A stretch of DNA of 29,890 nucleotides from an uncultured Atopobium sp. (GTDB lineage: Bacteria > Actinomycetota > Coriobacteriia > Coriobacteriales > Atopobiaceae): contig CALKTD010000022.1 of the NCBI GenBank assembly GCA_937997345.1, forward strand, positions 1-29,890. The letters are read 5' to 3'. Below the pieces are notes generated by a model. The model worked only from the letters and a program-made list of their open reading frames with translations. It did no database searches and had not been told where the DNA came from. Made by a program: the position numbers and the translations under genes. Below, piece by piece: positions 7,711-14,680 of the stretch (position 1 is its first letter; the number at the start of each line of letters is the position of its first letter).

Positions 7711-9054
7711 TTAAGCGCTGAGCCTATACTCCTCAAGTGCGTCGAGCACAATCTGGTTTGCCTGCTGGCAGAGCTCATCAGTTGGAGCTTCTGCAAGAAC
7801 GCGCACCAGAGGCTCTGTTCCGGAAGCGCGGACCAACACGCGACCATTGCCCTCAAGGAACTTCTCGGCAGCTGCAACTGCATCGTTAACCTTAGGAGAC
7901 TGCATAGCGGCCTCTTTGTCAGTGACGCGAACGTTAACCAACTGCTGTGGATATAGTGTAACGGGACGAGTCAGCTCAGAGAGTTTCTCGCGCTCTGCTC
8001 GTAAGACCTCCATAATACGGAGGCTGGTCAAGATGCCGTCGCCGGTCTTAGCAAGGTCCCCAAAGATGATGTGGCCGCTCTGCTCGCCGCCCAGACTGTA
8101 TTCGTTTTCGTTCATGCAAGCGTAGACATACTTATCGCCTACGCTGGTTTTCTCGTAAGAAAGGCCAGCGTCGTCAAATGCCTTGAACAAGCCAAAGTTA
8201 CTCATGACAGTAGTAACTACGGTCTGCTTAGCTAGGCGACCATACTTGTTAAGGTAGGTGCCGCAGACGTAGAGGATCAGGTCTCCATCAACCACGTGGC
8301 CGCGCTCGTCAACTGCCAGGCAGCGGTCAGCGTCACCATCGTAGGCAAAGCCCACGTCAAGGCCATTCTGGACGACAAAACGCTGCAGCTGGTCAATGTG
8401 GGTAGAACCGCAATCAACATTGATGTTGAGGCCGTTTGGAGCGTTGTTGATAACATGCGTCTCGGCGCCCAGGGCGTCAAAGACAGGGCGAGCAACACTA
8501 GAAGCTGCGCCGTTTGCGCAATCCAGACCAATCTTCAGACCCTGCAGACTAAAGCCGCAGCTAGCAATAAGACTTGAGATGTAGCGGTTGCGGCCCTGCA
8601 TGTAATCAACCGTGCGGCCAATGCCGTCACCGGTTGCCAGAGGAACGTCAAACTTGCCGTCAATATAGGCCTCTACCTGCTCAAGGACATCCTCATCCAT
8701 CTTGTAGCCGTCTTTGTTGACCAACTTGATGCCGTTATCGGTAAAGGGATTGTGAGACGCAGTAATCATAACGCCGCAGTCAAAGGCACCGTCTACTACC
8801 TCGTAGCTGACGCCAGGAGTAGGAATAACATGCAGCATGTACGCATCAGCGCCGGAAGCAACCAAGCCCGAGACAAGTGCGGACTCAAACATATAGCTTG
8901 ACCTGCGGGTATCCTTACCAATAATGATGCGAGCCTTGCGAGCCTGCTTAGCTCCGTAATACCAGCCAATGAAGCGGCCAATTTTGTATGCGTGATCGAC
9001 GTTCAGACCCTCGTTTGCGCGGCCTCTAAAGCCGTCGGTTCCAAAGTACTTCAT
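7711..9054 (-). CDS. glmM: phosphoglucosamine mutase
   Basis: GlmM converts glucosamine-6-P to glucosamine-1-P on the way to UDP-GlcNAc for the cell wall. All four domains are represented: KYFGTDGFRG at the start, the phosphoserine loop MITASHNP (S100), the Mg loop DGDADR (D239, D241, D243), the sugar loop GGEQSGHI, and the phosphate-binding RASGTEPLVRV near the C terminus. Length (447) is typical. The ATG has TAGGAG seven bases upstream. It opens the operon that runs to tsaE; the preceding rpsI unit ends in a terminator, so glmM probably has its own promoter in 9055-9219. Confidence 0.95.
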   Translation of the reverse strand: MKYFGTDGFRGRANEGLNVDHAYKIGRFIGWYYGAKQARKARIIIGKDTRRSSYMFESALVSGLVASGADAYMLHVIPTPGVSYEVVDGAFDCGVMITASHNPFTDNGIKLVNKDGYKMDEDVLEQVEAYIDGKFDVPLATGDGIGRTVDYMQGRNRYISSLIASCGFSLQGLKIGLDCANGAASSVARPVFDALGAETHVINNAPNGLNINVDCGSTHIDQLQRFVVQNGLDVGFAYDGDADRCLAVDERGHVVDGDLILYVCGTYLNKYGRLAKQTVVTTVMSNFGLFKAFDDAGLSYEKTSVGDKYVYACMNENEYSLGGEQSGHIIFGDLAKTGDGILTSLRIMEVLRAEREKLSELTRPVTLYPQQLVNVRVTDKEAAMQSPKVNDAVAAAEKFLEGNGRVLVRASGTEPLVRVLAEAPTDELCQQANQIVLDALEEYRLSA

Positions 9055-9139
9055 AAGCGTCTCCTAGCTGCGAATGTAGTGTTGTCGGGTGGAGAGCAAC
9101 TTGCGCGCGAAGCGCCAGCGAACTACTCGACAGGTGGGG

Positions 9140-9161
9140 CTTCTCGCCAGATGACGAGAAG
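9140..9161. repeat. dispersed TTCTCGCCAGATG motif in a small hairpin
   Basis: CTTCTCG (9140-9146) and CGAGAAG (9155-9161) form a 7-bp stem around an 8-base loop; the left arm and loop contain the 13-mer TTCTCGCCAGATG. It lies between rpsI and glmM and is one of 22 octamer copies in the window. Confidence 0.7.
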
Positions 9162-9219
9162 AACGTGCGGACTGAAGTGGTTGTGCACATATGCAAAATG
9201 CAACCATTTAAAAGTATAC

Positions 9220-9254
9220 AAAAAAGAGACCTGCCGATATACAACAGGTCTCTT
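9220..9254 (-). terminator. Rho-independent terminator of rplM-rpsI
   Basis: The 10-bp stem AAGAGACCTG/CAGGTCTCTT (9224-9233 and 9245-9254) is followed on the minus strand by a run of U. It lies 28 bases past the rpsI stop. Confidence 0.9.
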
Positions 9255-9282
9255 TGTGAGGACTTTTTTGGGTCCAGCGGCC

Positions 9283-9678
9283 TTAGCGCTTGGAGAACTG
9301 AGGACGCTTACGAGCCTTCTTCAGACCGTACTTCTTACGCTCGACCGCACGAGAATCGCGGGTGAGGTAGCCGGCCTTCTTAAGGTCATCACGATACTCG
9401 CCAGCCTCAAGAAGAGCGCGAGCAATGCCCAGGCGAAGAGCGCCGGACTGGCCGTTGATGCCGCCGCCATCGCAGTTTGCGAGGACGTCAAAACGACCAA
9501 GAGTATCAGTAATGCGGAGAGGTGCGGTTGCGTTGTCTACGAGCTGCTGGCGACCAAAATACTGGACTGCCTCGCGGCCGTTAACGGTAACCTTACCAGT
9601 TCCAGGAAAAAGACGAACACGAGCGACGGCCTCTTTACGACGGCCGGTGCCGGTGTAAACAGCGGTGTTATCTGCCAT
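9283..9678 (-). CDS. rpsI: 30S ribosomal protein S9
   Basis: S9 is a universal small-subunit protein whose C-terminal tail reaches the P-site tRNA. The sequence has the hallmark start YTGTGRRKEAVARVRL, the middle segment GGGINGQSGALRLGIARALL and the basic C terminus ERKKYGLKKARKRPQFSKR. Length is 131 residues, normal. The ATG follows the rplM stop by three bases, with GGAGGG as ribosome site. It is the distal gene of the conserved rplM-rpsI pair. Confidence 0.98.
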   Translation of the reverse strand: MADNTAVYTGTGRRKEAVARVRLFPGTGKVTVNGREAVQYFGRQQLVDNATAPLRITDTLGRFDVLANCDGGGINGQSGALRLGIARALLEAGEYRDDLKKAGYLTRDSRAVERKKYGLKKARKRPQFSKR

Positions 9679-9681
9679 CGT

Positions 9682-10122
9682 TTAGCCCTCCAGCTCAATC
9701 TTGACGGGATTCTGTGCAGCATGTGGGTGCTCAGCGCCGGCGTAAACCTTAAGCTTCATACCCTGCTTGCGACCAAGAGTGGTCTTAGGAAGCATGCCCT
9801 TGACTGCGTGCTCAACAACACGCTCTGGGTACTTCTCCATCTCTTCCTTGAAGGAAGTGATCTTCAAGCCACCAAGGTAGCCGGAGTGACGCCAATACTC
9901 CTTGTGGTCAGCCTTAACACCAGTAAGGACAACCTTGTCTGCATTGATGATGACAACAAAGTCACCAGTATCAGCGTTTGGGGTGTACTGCGGCTTGTTC
10001 TTGCCACGAAGAATCATGGCAGCCTTTGTAGCCAGACGACCGAGCGTTGCGCCCTCAGCGTCGATGAGCACCCACTTGCGCTCGACTTCGCCAGCCTTGG
10101 CGAACTGAGTCGACTTCTTCAC
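9682..10122 (-). CDS. rplM: 50S ribosomal protein L13
   Basis: L13 is an early-assembling large-subunit protein. WVLIDAEGATLGRLAT, LRGKNKPQYTPNADTGDFVVIINADKV (in two parts here), KEYWRHSGYLGG and VKGMLPKTTLGR are family signatures, and the length of 146 is normal. The start is GTG, preceded at correct spacing by AGGAGGAG. The roughly 100-base leader upstream could hold autoregulatory structure, but I could not recognise a known L13 leader fold. A minus-strand TATACT (10220-10225) is a possible -10 element with a poor -35. Confidence 0.97.
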   Translation of the reverse strand: MKKSTQFAKAGEVERKWVLIDAEGATLGRLATKAAMILRGKNKPQYTPNADTGDFVVIINADKVVLTGVKADHKEYWRHSGYLGGLKITSFKEEMEKYPERVVEHAVKGMLPKTTLGRKQGMKLKVYAGAEHPHAAQNPVKIELEG

Positions 10123-10454
10123 TTGACTCCTCCTACGAATTACGAGTTGATAACCCCTGGACGGGTCATCGATGCTTTTTCTTGTCAGAGATTACGGGGC
10201 TCTGTGGAAAAGCCTTAAAAGTATACTCCACTCTTTAGCAGTTGTACGCGGGAATTTTTGTTGCTTCACGAATGCAACAATTCGTTCAAATTTGACGGGT
10301 TTCTCCACATTGCAAAGCCGTCCACAGCACAAGAACAACCACTTGGCCTGCTGTGCGATGCATTTTGTTTCGACTTTTTATTTTATAGGGCGAGAAGTGC
10401 GGGCGTGCTCGTATGTTTACACCAAGGTCAAAGCTACAACGTCAGGAGGAATCG

Positions 10455-10603
10455 GTGCGTGACACAGATTTTGTCGCACGTTTGCACCGAAACTTTGCGT
10501 TGCTGGGCGGCCAGCTTAAAACCTGGCTTAAGAAGATGGCGTAGTACCTGTTGCAGACGTCGACGCCTTTGTTGAACAGCTCAAGAGCGCTGACAGCAAG
10601 TAA
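10455..10603 (+). pseudogene. frame-disrupted micro-ORF (~49 residues), unknown function
   Basis: AGGAGG at 10444-10449 stands five bases before a GTG (10455) that opens a 29-codon frame (VRDTDFVARLHRN..., LKTWLKKMA) ending at TAG 10542-10544. In the -1 frame the protein-like reading continues at once (DGVVPVADVDAFVEQLKSADSK) to TAA 10601-10603. Joining the two needs one missing base near AAGAAG (10530-10536). Both halves read like one small amphipathic, Lys-rich protein of about 49 residues. It could be a pseudogene, a sequencing error or, less likely, a -1 frameshift site; no classical slippery heptamer is present. I do not recognise the protein. Confidence 0.5.
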
Positions 10604-10742
10604 GCGCTGACGGCGCGCCGAGCCGTGCAGGTCCAGGGCGAGCTGCGAGTGTGCCGGCGTCGCAGGCCCAAAGCAAGCTGCGGGTGCACCGAGTTTCTCG
10701 CCAGAAAAGACCGCGGATATGCGCGTAACAACACTGTCCGCG

Positions 10743-10771
10743 TTACTTTTTTGCCGAAACTGAAGTATTAT
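10743..10771 (+). promoter_or_regulatory. probable sigma-70-type promoter of fruK
   Basis: TTACTT (10743-10748) and TATTAT (10766-10771) are separated by exactly 17 bases, about 80 bases upstream of the fruK start codon. Confidence 0.6.
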
Positions 10772-10819
10772 CAGCGTAGATAACTTGCGCCGCTTGCTAG
10801 CGCCGTTCAAGCGCCGTCA

Positions 10820-10836
10820 TTTTGGCGACGCCAAAA
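10820..10836. promoter_or_regulatory. operator-like palindrome before fruK
   Basis: TTTTGGCG-A-CGCCAAAA is a perfect 8+1+8 inverted repeat between the predicted promoter and the ribosome site GAGGAG (10839-10844). Its place in the 5' leader suggests a repressor site or a small translation-affecting hairpin. Sugar regulators of the LacI/FruR type bind sites of this shape, but the identity is inference. Confidence 0.5.
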
Positions 10837-10849
10837 CCGAGGAGCAACT

Positions 10850-11788
10850 ATGCCCTGCATCTACACTGTCACGCTCAACCCCGCTCTGGACAAGACCGTC
10901 CAGGTACCAAATTTTGCCGTTGACCAGGTGAATCGCATCACGTGGCTCAGGCAGGACGCGGGCGGCAAGGGCATCAACGTCTCCAAGGTCATTGCTAAGC
11001 TGGGCGGAGAGTCTACCGCCATTGCCGTTCTTGCAGGTCAAACCGGCAAGTGGATTGCTGACGCGCTTGGCGAGAATAACATCAAGGTTCAGGCAATTTC
11101 TGTTCCCGGCGAGACGCGCACCAACCTCAAGGTTGTTGACTCCGAGGGTGGCACCAACACCGACATCAACGAGCCCGGTCCCGAGGTCACCGATACCGTG
11201 CTTGACCAGGCACTTGCTGACGTGATCGCTAAGACTTCCGCTGGCGACATTGTGGTTCTTTCTGGTAGCCTCCCCCGCGGAGCTGCCGCTGATACGTATG
11301 GCCGCTGGACTCGTGCTTTGCGCGACGCCGGACTGAAGGTGTACCTGGATGCCGACGGCACAGCGCTCTCAGCTGGCCTTGAACAGAAGCCGTACTTCAC
11401 CAAGCCAAACGACCACGAGCTTTCCGCCATGCTTGGCCGTGAGCTTGCCGACGTAGACGCGATTGCCACTGCTGCCTCCAAAATTGTTGCTGGTGGAATC
11501 GACACGGTCTGCGTTTCCATGGGTGGCAACGGCGCTGTCTACGCCACGGCCGATGAGGTTTGGTATGCAGGTCCAGTAAAAGTCCAGGTAGGAAGCACTG
11601 TCGGTGCCGGTGACTCCGTTGTGGCGGCGTTTGCCTTTGCAGATGCACAGGGTCTCTCGACAGAAGATGCACTACGACTGGCCATGGCCACGGGCGCCGC
11701 AAACGTCATGGAGAGCGGAACTCAGGCGGCGGAGCGCTCGGTTGTGGATTCGCTTATCGAGAAAGTGCAGCTCACGCGCCTGCGCTAA
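10850..11788 (+). CDS. fruK: 1-phosphofructokinase (PfkB family)
   Basis: This ribokinase-superfamily sugar-phosphate kinase most likely phosphorylates fructose-1-phosphate to fructose-1,6-bisphosphate. The start IYTVTLNPALDKTV, the GGKGINVS signature (38-45), SGSLPRG, KPNDHEL and the anion-hole motif TVGAGDS (catalytic D255) are all clear. Length (312) fits FruK/LacC. LacC (tagatose-6-P kinase) is close and cannot be ruled out from sequence alone. No PTS permease or DeoR regulator is adjacent, unlike the usual fru operon, so it appears to be a single-gene unit. Ribosome site GAGGAG; palindrome just upstream. It has one dispersed-motif copy (11069-11076). Confidence 0.88.
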   Translation: MPCIYTVTLNPALDKTVQVPNFAVDQVNRITWLRQDAGGKGINVSKVIAKLGGESTAIAVLAGQTGKWIADALGENNIKVQAISVPGETRTNLKVVDSEGGTNTDINEPGPEVTDTVLDQALADVIAKTSAGDIVVLSGSLPRGAAADTYGRWTRALRDAGLKVYLDADGTALSAGLEQKPYFTKPNDHELSAMLGRELADVDAIATAASKIVAGGIDTVCVSMGGNGAVYATADEVWYAGPVKVQVGSTVGAGDSVVAAFAFADAQGLSTEDALRLAMATGAANVMESGTQAAERSVVDSLIEKVQLTRLR

Positions 11789-11832
11789 CGTGCGAGCGCA
11801 CGGAGCGCGGGACGCGAGTGCGCGGGCGCACC

Positions 11833-11849
11833 GGGTTTCTCGCCAGATG
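11833..11849 (+). repeat. full-length copy of the dispersed 17-nt motif
   Basis: GGGTTTCTCGCCAGATG matches the complete consensus built from all copies in the window. It lies just after fruK within a weak hairpin (GGCGCA...TGCGCC). See the finding on the dispersed octamer for all 22 positions. Confidence 0.75.
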
Positions 11850-11872
11850 CGCCATAACAACGTGCCCGCCTA

Positions 11873-11990
11873 AAAAGTGCAAAGAACCTGTATTTTAGAT
11901 ACAGATTCTTTGACAAAATCAGGCAAATCCACAGTTTCTTTTACATTTTTAGGCAAAAATTACAGATTCTTTGAAGAAATCAGGCGCGCA
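11873..11990 (+). repeat. dispersed ~118-bp hairpin/triple-repeat element, copy 1
   Basis: The element begins AAAAGTGCAAAGAA, forms an imperfect stem (CAAAGAACCTGTAT with ATACAGATTCTTTG), then runs through three ~30-nt direct units of the form ACAGATTCTTTG...AAATCAGGC and ends CAGGCGCGCA. It is closely similar over its whole length to 16038-16156. Both copies lie downstream of plus-strand genes and in the same orientation. Confidence 0.85.
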
Positions 11991-12057
11991 TAATGTCTCG
12001 CTCGCAATGTCGCGCTCGGAGCGCCGTCATGCGAAAACGTGCACGGTCTTTCCGCAG

Positions 12058-12465
12058 CTACTCAGCAGCGGCCGCAGTTTTTCTTCGATTACATTCGAGC
12101 TTCCAACCGATCATCCAACCAACTGCAAGAACGTAATTCTCGATAGCGCCAACCAAATTTACCGACTCGTGAGCGCTCAAAAAATGGATGAAATGATTGG
12201 TTCCAATTCCGATACCGCCTAGAATTAGCGCGAGTAAAATCGCACGTAGATAGACCCAATCGTAGTGGAAACACGTGGTGACCAAAATGATGAGCACCGC
12301 GAGATTCCAAAAACCAATCTCTCGCTGCCATCCAGTCGAAATGCCATAGGCGGCATTGCTTCCCATATACTCGGGAGCGACAATTTGCAGAATCGCCGCA
12401 CCAGTCATCGCAACGATAAGCAGCGCAAACATTACTTTTAAAAACTTATTCATTGGTGTCTTCAA
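12058..12465 (-). CDS. four-helix membrane protein of unknown function
   Basis: This 135-residue integral membrane protein has four predicted helices at roughly 8-28, 50-66, 71-90 and 104-122. Between helices it has conserved-looking polar spots (GWQREIGFWN, GTNHFIHFL, VGAIENYV), reminiscent of small uncharacterised membrane-protein families, but I cannot name it. The reading begins at TTG (12463-12465), for which GAAGAGAG has good spacing; an ATG four codons later (12451-12453) is the alternative. It stands alone, between the fruK 3' repeat element and the four-unit palindromic repeat. Confidence 0.7.
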   Translation of the reverse strand: MKTPMNKFLKVMFALLIVAMTGAAILQIVAPEYMGSNAAYGISTGWQREIGFWNLAVLIILVTTCFHYDWVYLRAILLALILGGIGIGTNHFIHFLSAHESVNLVGAIENYVLAVGWMIGWKLECNRRKTAAAAE

Positions 12466-12530
12466 AACAAACTCTCTTCAGATTGATTTTCGTTTCGTGT
12501 TCAGGTCATACGTTTGTAGATTTTTGGACC

Positions 12531-12676
12531 TCGATTAATCCAAAAGCACACTAATTATGTGTTGAGAAACCCGATTTTGATCCAAAACCCACCTAATTAT
12601 GTGCCTTTCGGCACATAATTACCCCATTTTTGGATCAGTCGGGCACATAATTACCCAGGTTTTGGATCAATCGACC
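12531..12676. repeat. four-unit palindromic repeat (two inverted, two direct)
   Basis: A ~33-nt unit, consensus CACATAATTA-N6-TTTTGGATCAATCGA, occurs four times. Units 1 and 2 (about 12531-12563 and 12571-12605) are on the minus strand, and units 3 and 4 (12610-12641 and 12642-12674) on the plus strand. Units 2 and 3 face each other across TTTC and could form a long hairpin (GATCCAAAA...TATGTGCC with GGCACATA...TTTTGGATC, interrupted in the middle). No protein is encoded. It could be clustered binding sites or a mobile palindromic element. Confidence 0.75.
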
Positions 12677-12679
12677 CTG

Positions 12680-12714
12680 AAAAAACTACAGCGCGGATCC
12701 GCACGAATCCGCGC
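12680..12714 (-). terminator. terminator of the patatin-like gene
   Basis: The 8-bp stem GCGCGGAT/ATCCGCGC (12691-12698 and 12707-12714) is followed on the minus strand by TGTAGTTTTTT. Confidence 0.65.
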
Positions 12715-12772
12715 TCATCACCGCAGGTCACGCGTATCACCACAGGCCACGCGAGCGCCTGCTGCCCTCGTT

Positions 12773-13729
12773 CTACTCGATAAAACTTTTAATCTCTTCA
12801 AGGCGTTCAAGTGCAACTTGACGACCTGTCAGGTACAGAGATAGCAAAGCTTCACCGGACTTCTCGTTAACTTTAACTTCAACTGGTTCGGGAGGCAGAA
12901 GCACCAGTACTCTTCCCTCTTTTTCCAGCTCAAAGAGCTGTTTGCGCTGATCCATGTAGCGCTCAGCGCGAGAAGCCAATGCGGCTTCAAAGTATGGATA
13001 CGCGGAGTAGAGCTGCGAGCGAATGGCAATCTGCTCGTTAACGTCGGTTTTTACGAAGTCCCTATCCTGCGTGATAATAACCAGCGCTTTCTTTGCCGGC
13101 TTACGGTCGGGAATGTCAACCGCGTGCTCCGCTTTACCGTCGGGCAGACCAAGCGCGGCTGCAAACGGAATGGAATCGGTAGTTCCGCCGTCCAGATAAC
13201 GATGTCCGTCCAGCTCAACCATACGAGAAACCGTTGGCATCGACGCGGACGCTCGGACCATGGTCACGTCTTCCGGGAACTTTTTTACGTGCAGATACGC
13301 TGACGTACCAAACGTAACGTCGGACGCCACCACGTACATCTGCATGGGATTTTGGTTAAACGCCTCGTTATCGCAGGGGTCCAAATGGTTTTGGATCTCG
13401 TCGAACATGAAATCCGCGCCCGCAATGTCGCCGGTAGTAATCAGCGAGCGGAGCGAAAGGAATCGAGGATCGTCCCTAAAGGCCAGCATAATGCGCATGG
13501 CGCGACCCATCTGCTTGGACCTGAAGCTTACGGCATTGATAGCGCCCGCAGAAACTCCCCAAACGCTCTCAAAGTTGGTGACGCCCTTCTCGCGAAGCAC
13601 ATCAAGAATTCCAGCGGTAAAAATTCCTCGATAGCTTCCGCCTTCAAGCACAAGCGCAGTTGAAGATGGGTGCGCGGGCTCCTGGCGTGCGCCGGCGTTC
13701 TGCGAGAGTTTTTGCTGCTGATCGTCCAT
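12773..13729 (-). CDS. patatin-like phospholipase family protein
   Basis: This 318-residue serine acyl hydrolase carries the Ser-Asp dyad of patatins. The oxyanion loop EGGSYRG is at 29-35, the nucleophile elbow GVSAG at 58-62 (S60), and the catalytic Asp in LDGGTTDSIPF (D180). No signal peptide is present, so it probably acts inside the cell on membrane or storage lipids. The C-terminal ~100 residues resemble the extension found in bacterial YjjU-type patatins. The start ATG has GGAGG at proper spacing. It is monocistronic, bounded by terminators on both sides. The substrate is unknown. Confidence 0.88.
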   Translation of the reverse strand: MDDQQQKLSQNAGARQEPAHPSSTALVLEGGSYRGIFTAGILDVLREKGVTNFESVWGVSAGAINAVSFRSKQMGRAMRIMLAFRDDPRFLSLRSLITTGDIAGADFMFDEIQNHLDPCDNEAFNQNPMQMYVVASDVTFGTSAYLHVKKFPEDVTMVRASASMPTVSRMVELDGHRYLDGGTTDSIPFAAALGLPDGKAEHAVDIPDRKPAKKALVIITQDRDFVKTDVNEQIAIRSQLYSAYPYFEAALASRAERYMDQRKQLFELEKEGRVLVLLPPEPVEVKVNEKSGEALLSLYLTGRQVALERLEEIKSFIE

Positions 13730-13799
13730 AACAACCTCCGAACTTTGTTATTCAGAGTGTACCCAATTTCTGCTCGGACGCCCAACCGGTTTTCTACAC

Positions 13800-13829
13800 A
13801 AAAAAAGCGCCTGAATATCAGGCGCTTTT
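13800..13829 (-). terminator. strong terminator after the LPxTG protein gene
   Basis: The stem AAAAGCGCCTGA/TCAGGCGCTTTT (13803-13814 and 13818-13829) has a 3-base loop and a U-run on the minus strand. It could also act weakly on the plus strand. Confidence 0.85.
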
Positions 13830-13971
13830 GCATAACTTTATATACTTTGGCGAGAAACCCGAAGGTGTTGTCGCTGCAATCGGTGCCACAGCTGGCATCG
13901 CAGTCGGCGTCGCAAACGAAGCCGCAGCAAGAAGCCGCGTGTGGAACCGCGCGCTTGCTGCGCCCCTTGCC

Positions 13972-14332
13972 TTACTTGCAGACCTTACGAGAAGCAGTAA
14001 CAAAGCCAAGACCGCTTACTGCAAGAACAGAAGCTGGGACTACAACATCTGCGATACCAGTTGCAGGAAGCACGGACTTCTTCGCTGGCGTTGGTGCAGG
14101 AGCTTGGGGCAGACTCTGGTTCTGGTGCTGGAGCTAGCTCTGGATCAGGGGTTGGATTTGGATTAACCGTTGGATCCATGAGCTGCTCTCTAGTTGGTGT
14201 TGCAGCTATAGCAGTAACACCAGTGGTGCTTGTAGAAGCAGGTGTTGTGCCCTCTGCCAGCGCAGATGCTGGAGCAAGTGCCAGTGCAGCTACAAGAGCA
14301 GACGAAGCGATACAGACTTTTAAATTCTTCAT
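13972..14332 (-). pseudogene. small LPxTG cell-wall-anchored protein, interrupted by a single-base frameshift
   Basis: The frame from ATG 14330-14332 gives a signal peptide (MKNLKVCIASSALVAALALA..., cleavage near ALA-EG, residue 27) and a Thr/Pro-rich stalk ending ELAPAPEPESAP. It then degenerates into a Cys-rich read-through, CTNASEEVRASCNWYRRCC. In the neighbouring frame the same DNA reads APAPTPAKKSVLPATG, then a hydrophobic helix and ASRKVCK, stopping at TAA 13972-13974. This is a perfect sortase signal. One extra base near CCCCAA (about 14104-14109) explains the break; the repaired product would be about 119 residues. It may be a true pseudogene, a phase-variable tract or a sequencing error. 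The ribosome site is weak. Confidence 0.8.
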
Positions 14333-14680
14333 GTGACTTTTGCGCTAAAACTTATACTCCCAGGTAGATGGCAAAAAGCACAAAATTTTTAGCGCATTTT
14401 TTTCTGATATGGATTATTTAGTTTCTCCGTGAGCAGATAAAATCATATACATATTGAACAAATGTCACATCTACTCGACATATTCCGTGAACGCACAAAA
14501 ATTTAAATGACCTTTAGAATCATTTTCCAAAAGTTTGATAACATTTCTCCAGGTAAACTATTACGCAACCAAGAGTTGACAAATTTCCAACTCAACTTGG
14601 TGGTGTGCAATCGAGGCAATTTTTAGAGTAATAGCCATCACATGTGAATCCCACCATATCACCAACAGAAAGGAACAACC
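14333..14680. other. divergent regulatory region between the LPxTG gene and the XRE regulator
   Basis: These 348 AT-rich bases separate two divergent genes. A 10-bp inverted repeat, TGCGCTAAAA (14341-14350) and TTTTAGCGCA (14387-14396), flanks a minus-strand TATAAG that may be the LPxTG gene -10. Nearer the regulator, GAGTTG (14573-14578) and CAACTC (14588-14593) form an inverted repeat overlapping a TTGACA; no matching -10 stands 17 bases on. These are candidate autoregulatory sites for the XRE protein. No small gene is seen. Confidence 0.5.

Larger units (their letters stand above)
10123..10849. other. long intergenic region between rplM and fruK
   Basis: About 730 bases separate two divergent genes. 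The left part holds the rplM leader and promoter. The middle has an AT-rich stretch and then a disrupted micro-ORF with a good ribosome site (10455-10603). The right part is GC-rich with two copies of the dispersed octamer (10389-10396, 10695-10702) and then the fruK promoter and operator-like palindrome. I see no RNA gene. Confidence 0.6.
12466..12772. other. intergenic region with palindromic repeat and terminator
   Basis: These 307 bases contain the four-unit palindromic repeat (12531-12676), a terminator for the patatin gene (12680-12714) and a 19-bp tandem repeat (two copies of ATCACCRCAGGYCACGCG plus one base, about 12718-12755). There is no gene. Confidence 0.7.

Noticed and set aside
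8992..10218. A 408-codon plus-strand open frame opposite the glmM start, rpsI and rplM
   Set aside because: It lies fully antisense to two unmistakable ribosomal protein genes, has no domain and no ribosome site. Long mirror frames are expected opposite such genes.
10123..10220. L13 autoregulatory leader
   Set aside because: Some inverted repeats are present, but I could not match a known leader structure from memory.
11873..11990. CRISPR array at the ~30-nt direct repeats
   Set aside because: Only three units, with no unique spacers between them, and the units are directly adjacent. No cas genes are nearby.
13828..14166. Plus-strand open frame with GVVAAIGATAGIAVGVANEAAA
   Set aside because: It begins inside a terminator arm, has no ribosome site and runs antisense to the LPxTG gene; the Ala/Gly-rich look follows from base composition.
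14576..14581. TTGACA as -35 of the XRE gene
   Set aside because: No -10-like hexamer lies 16-18 bases downstream; it overlaps an inverted repeat and was recorded only as part of a possible operator.
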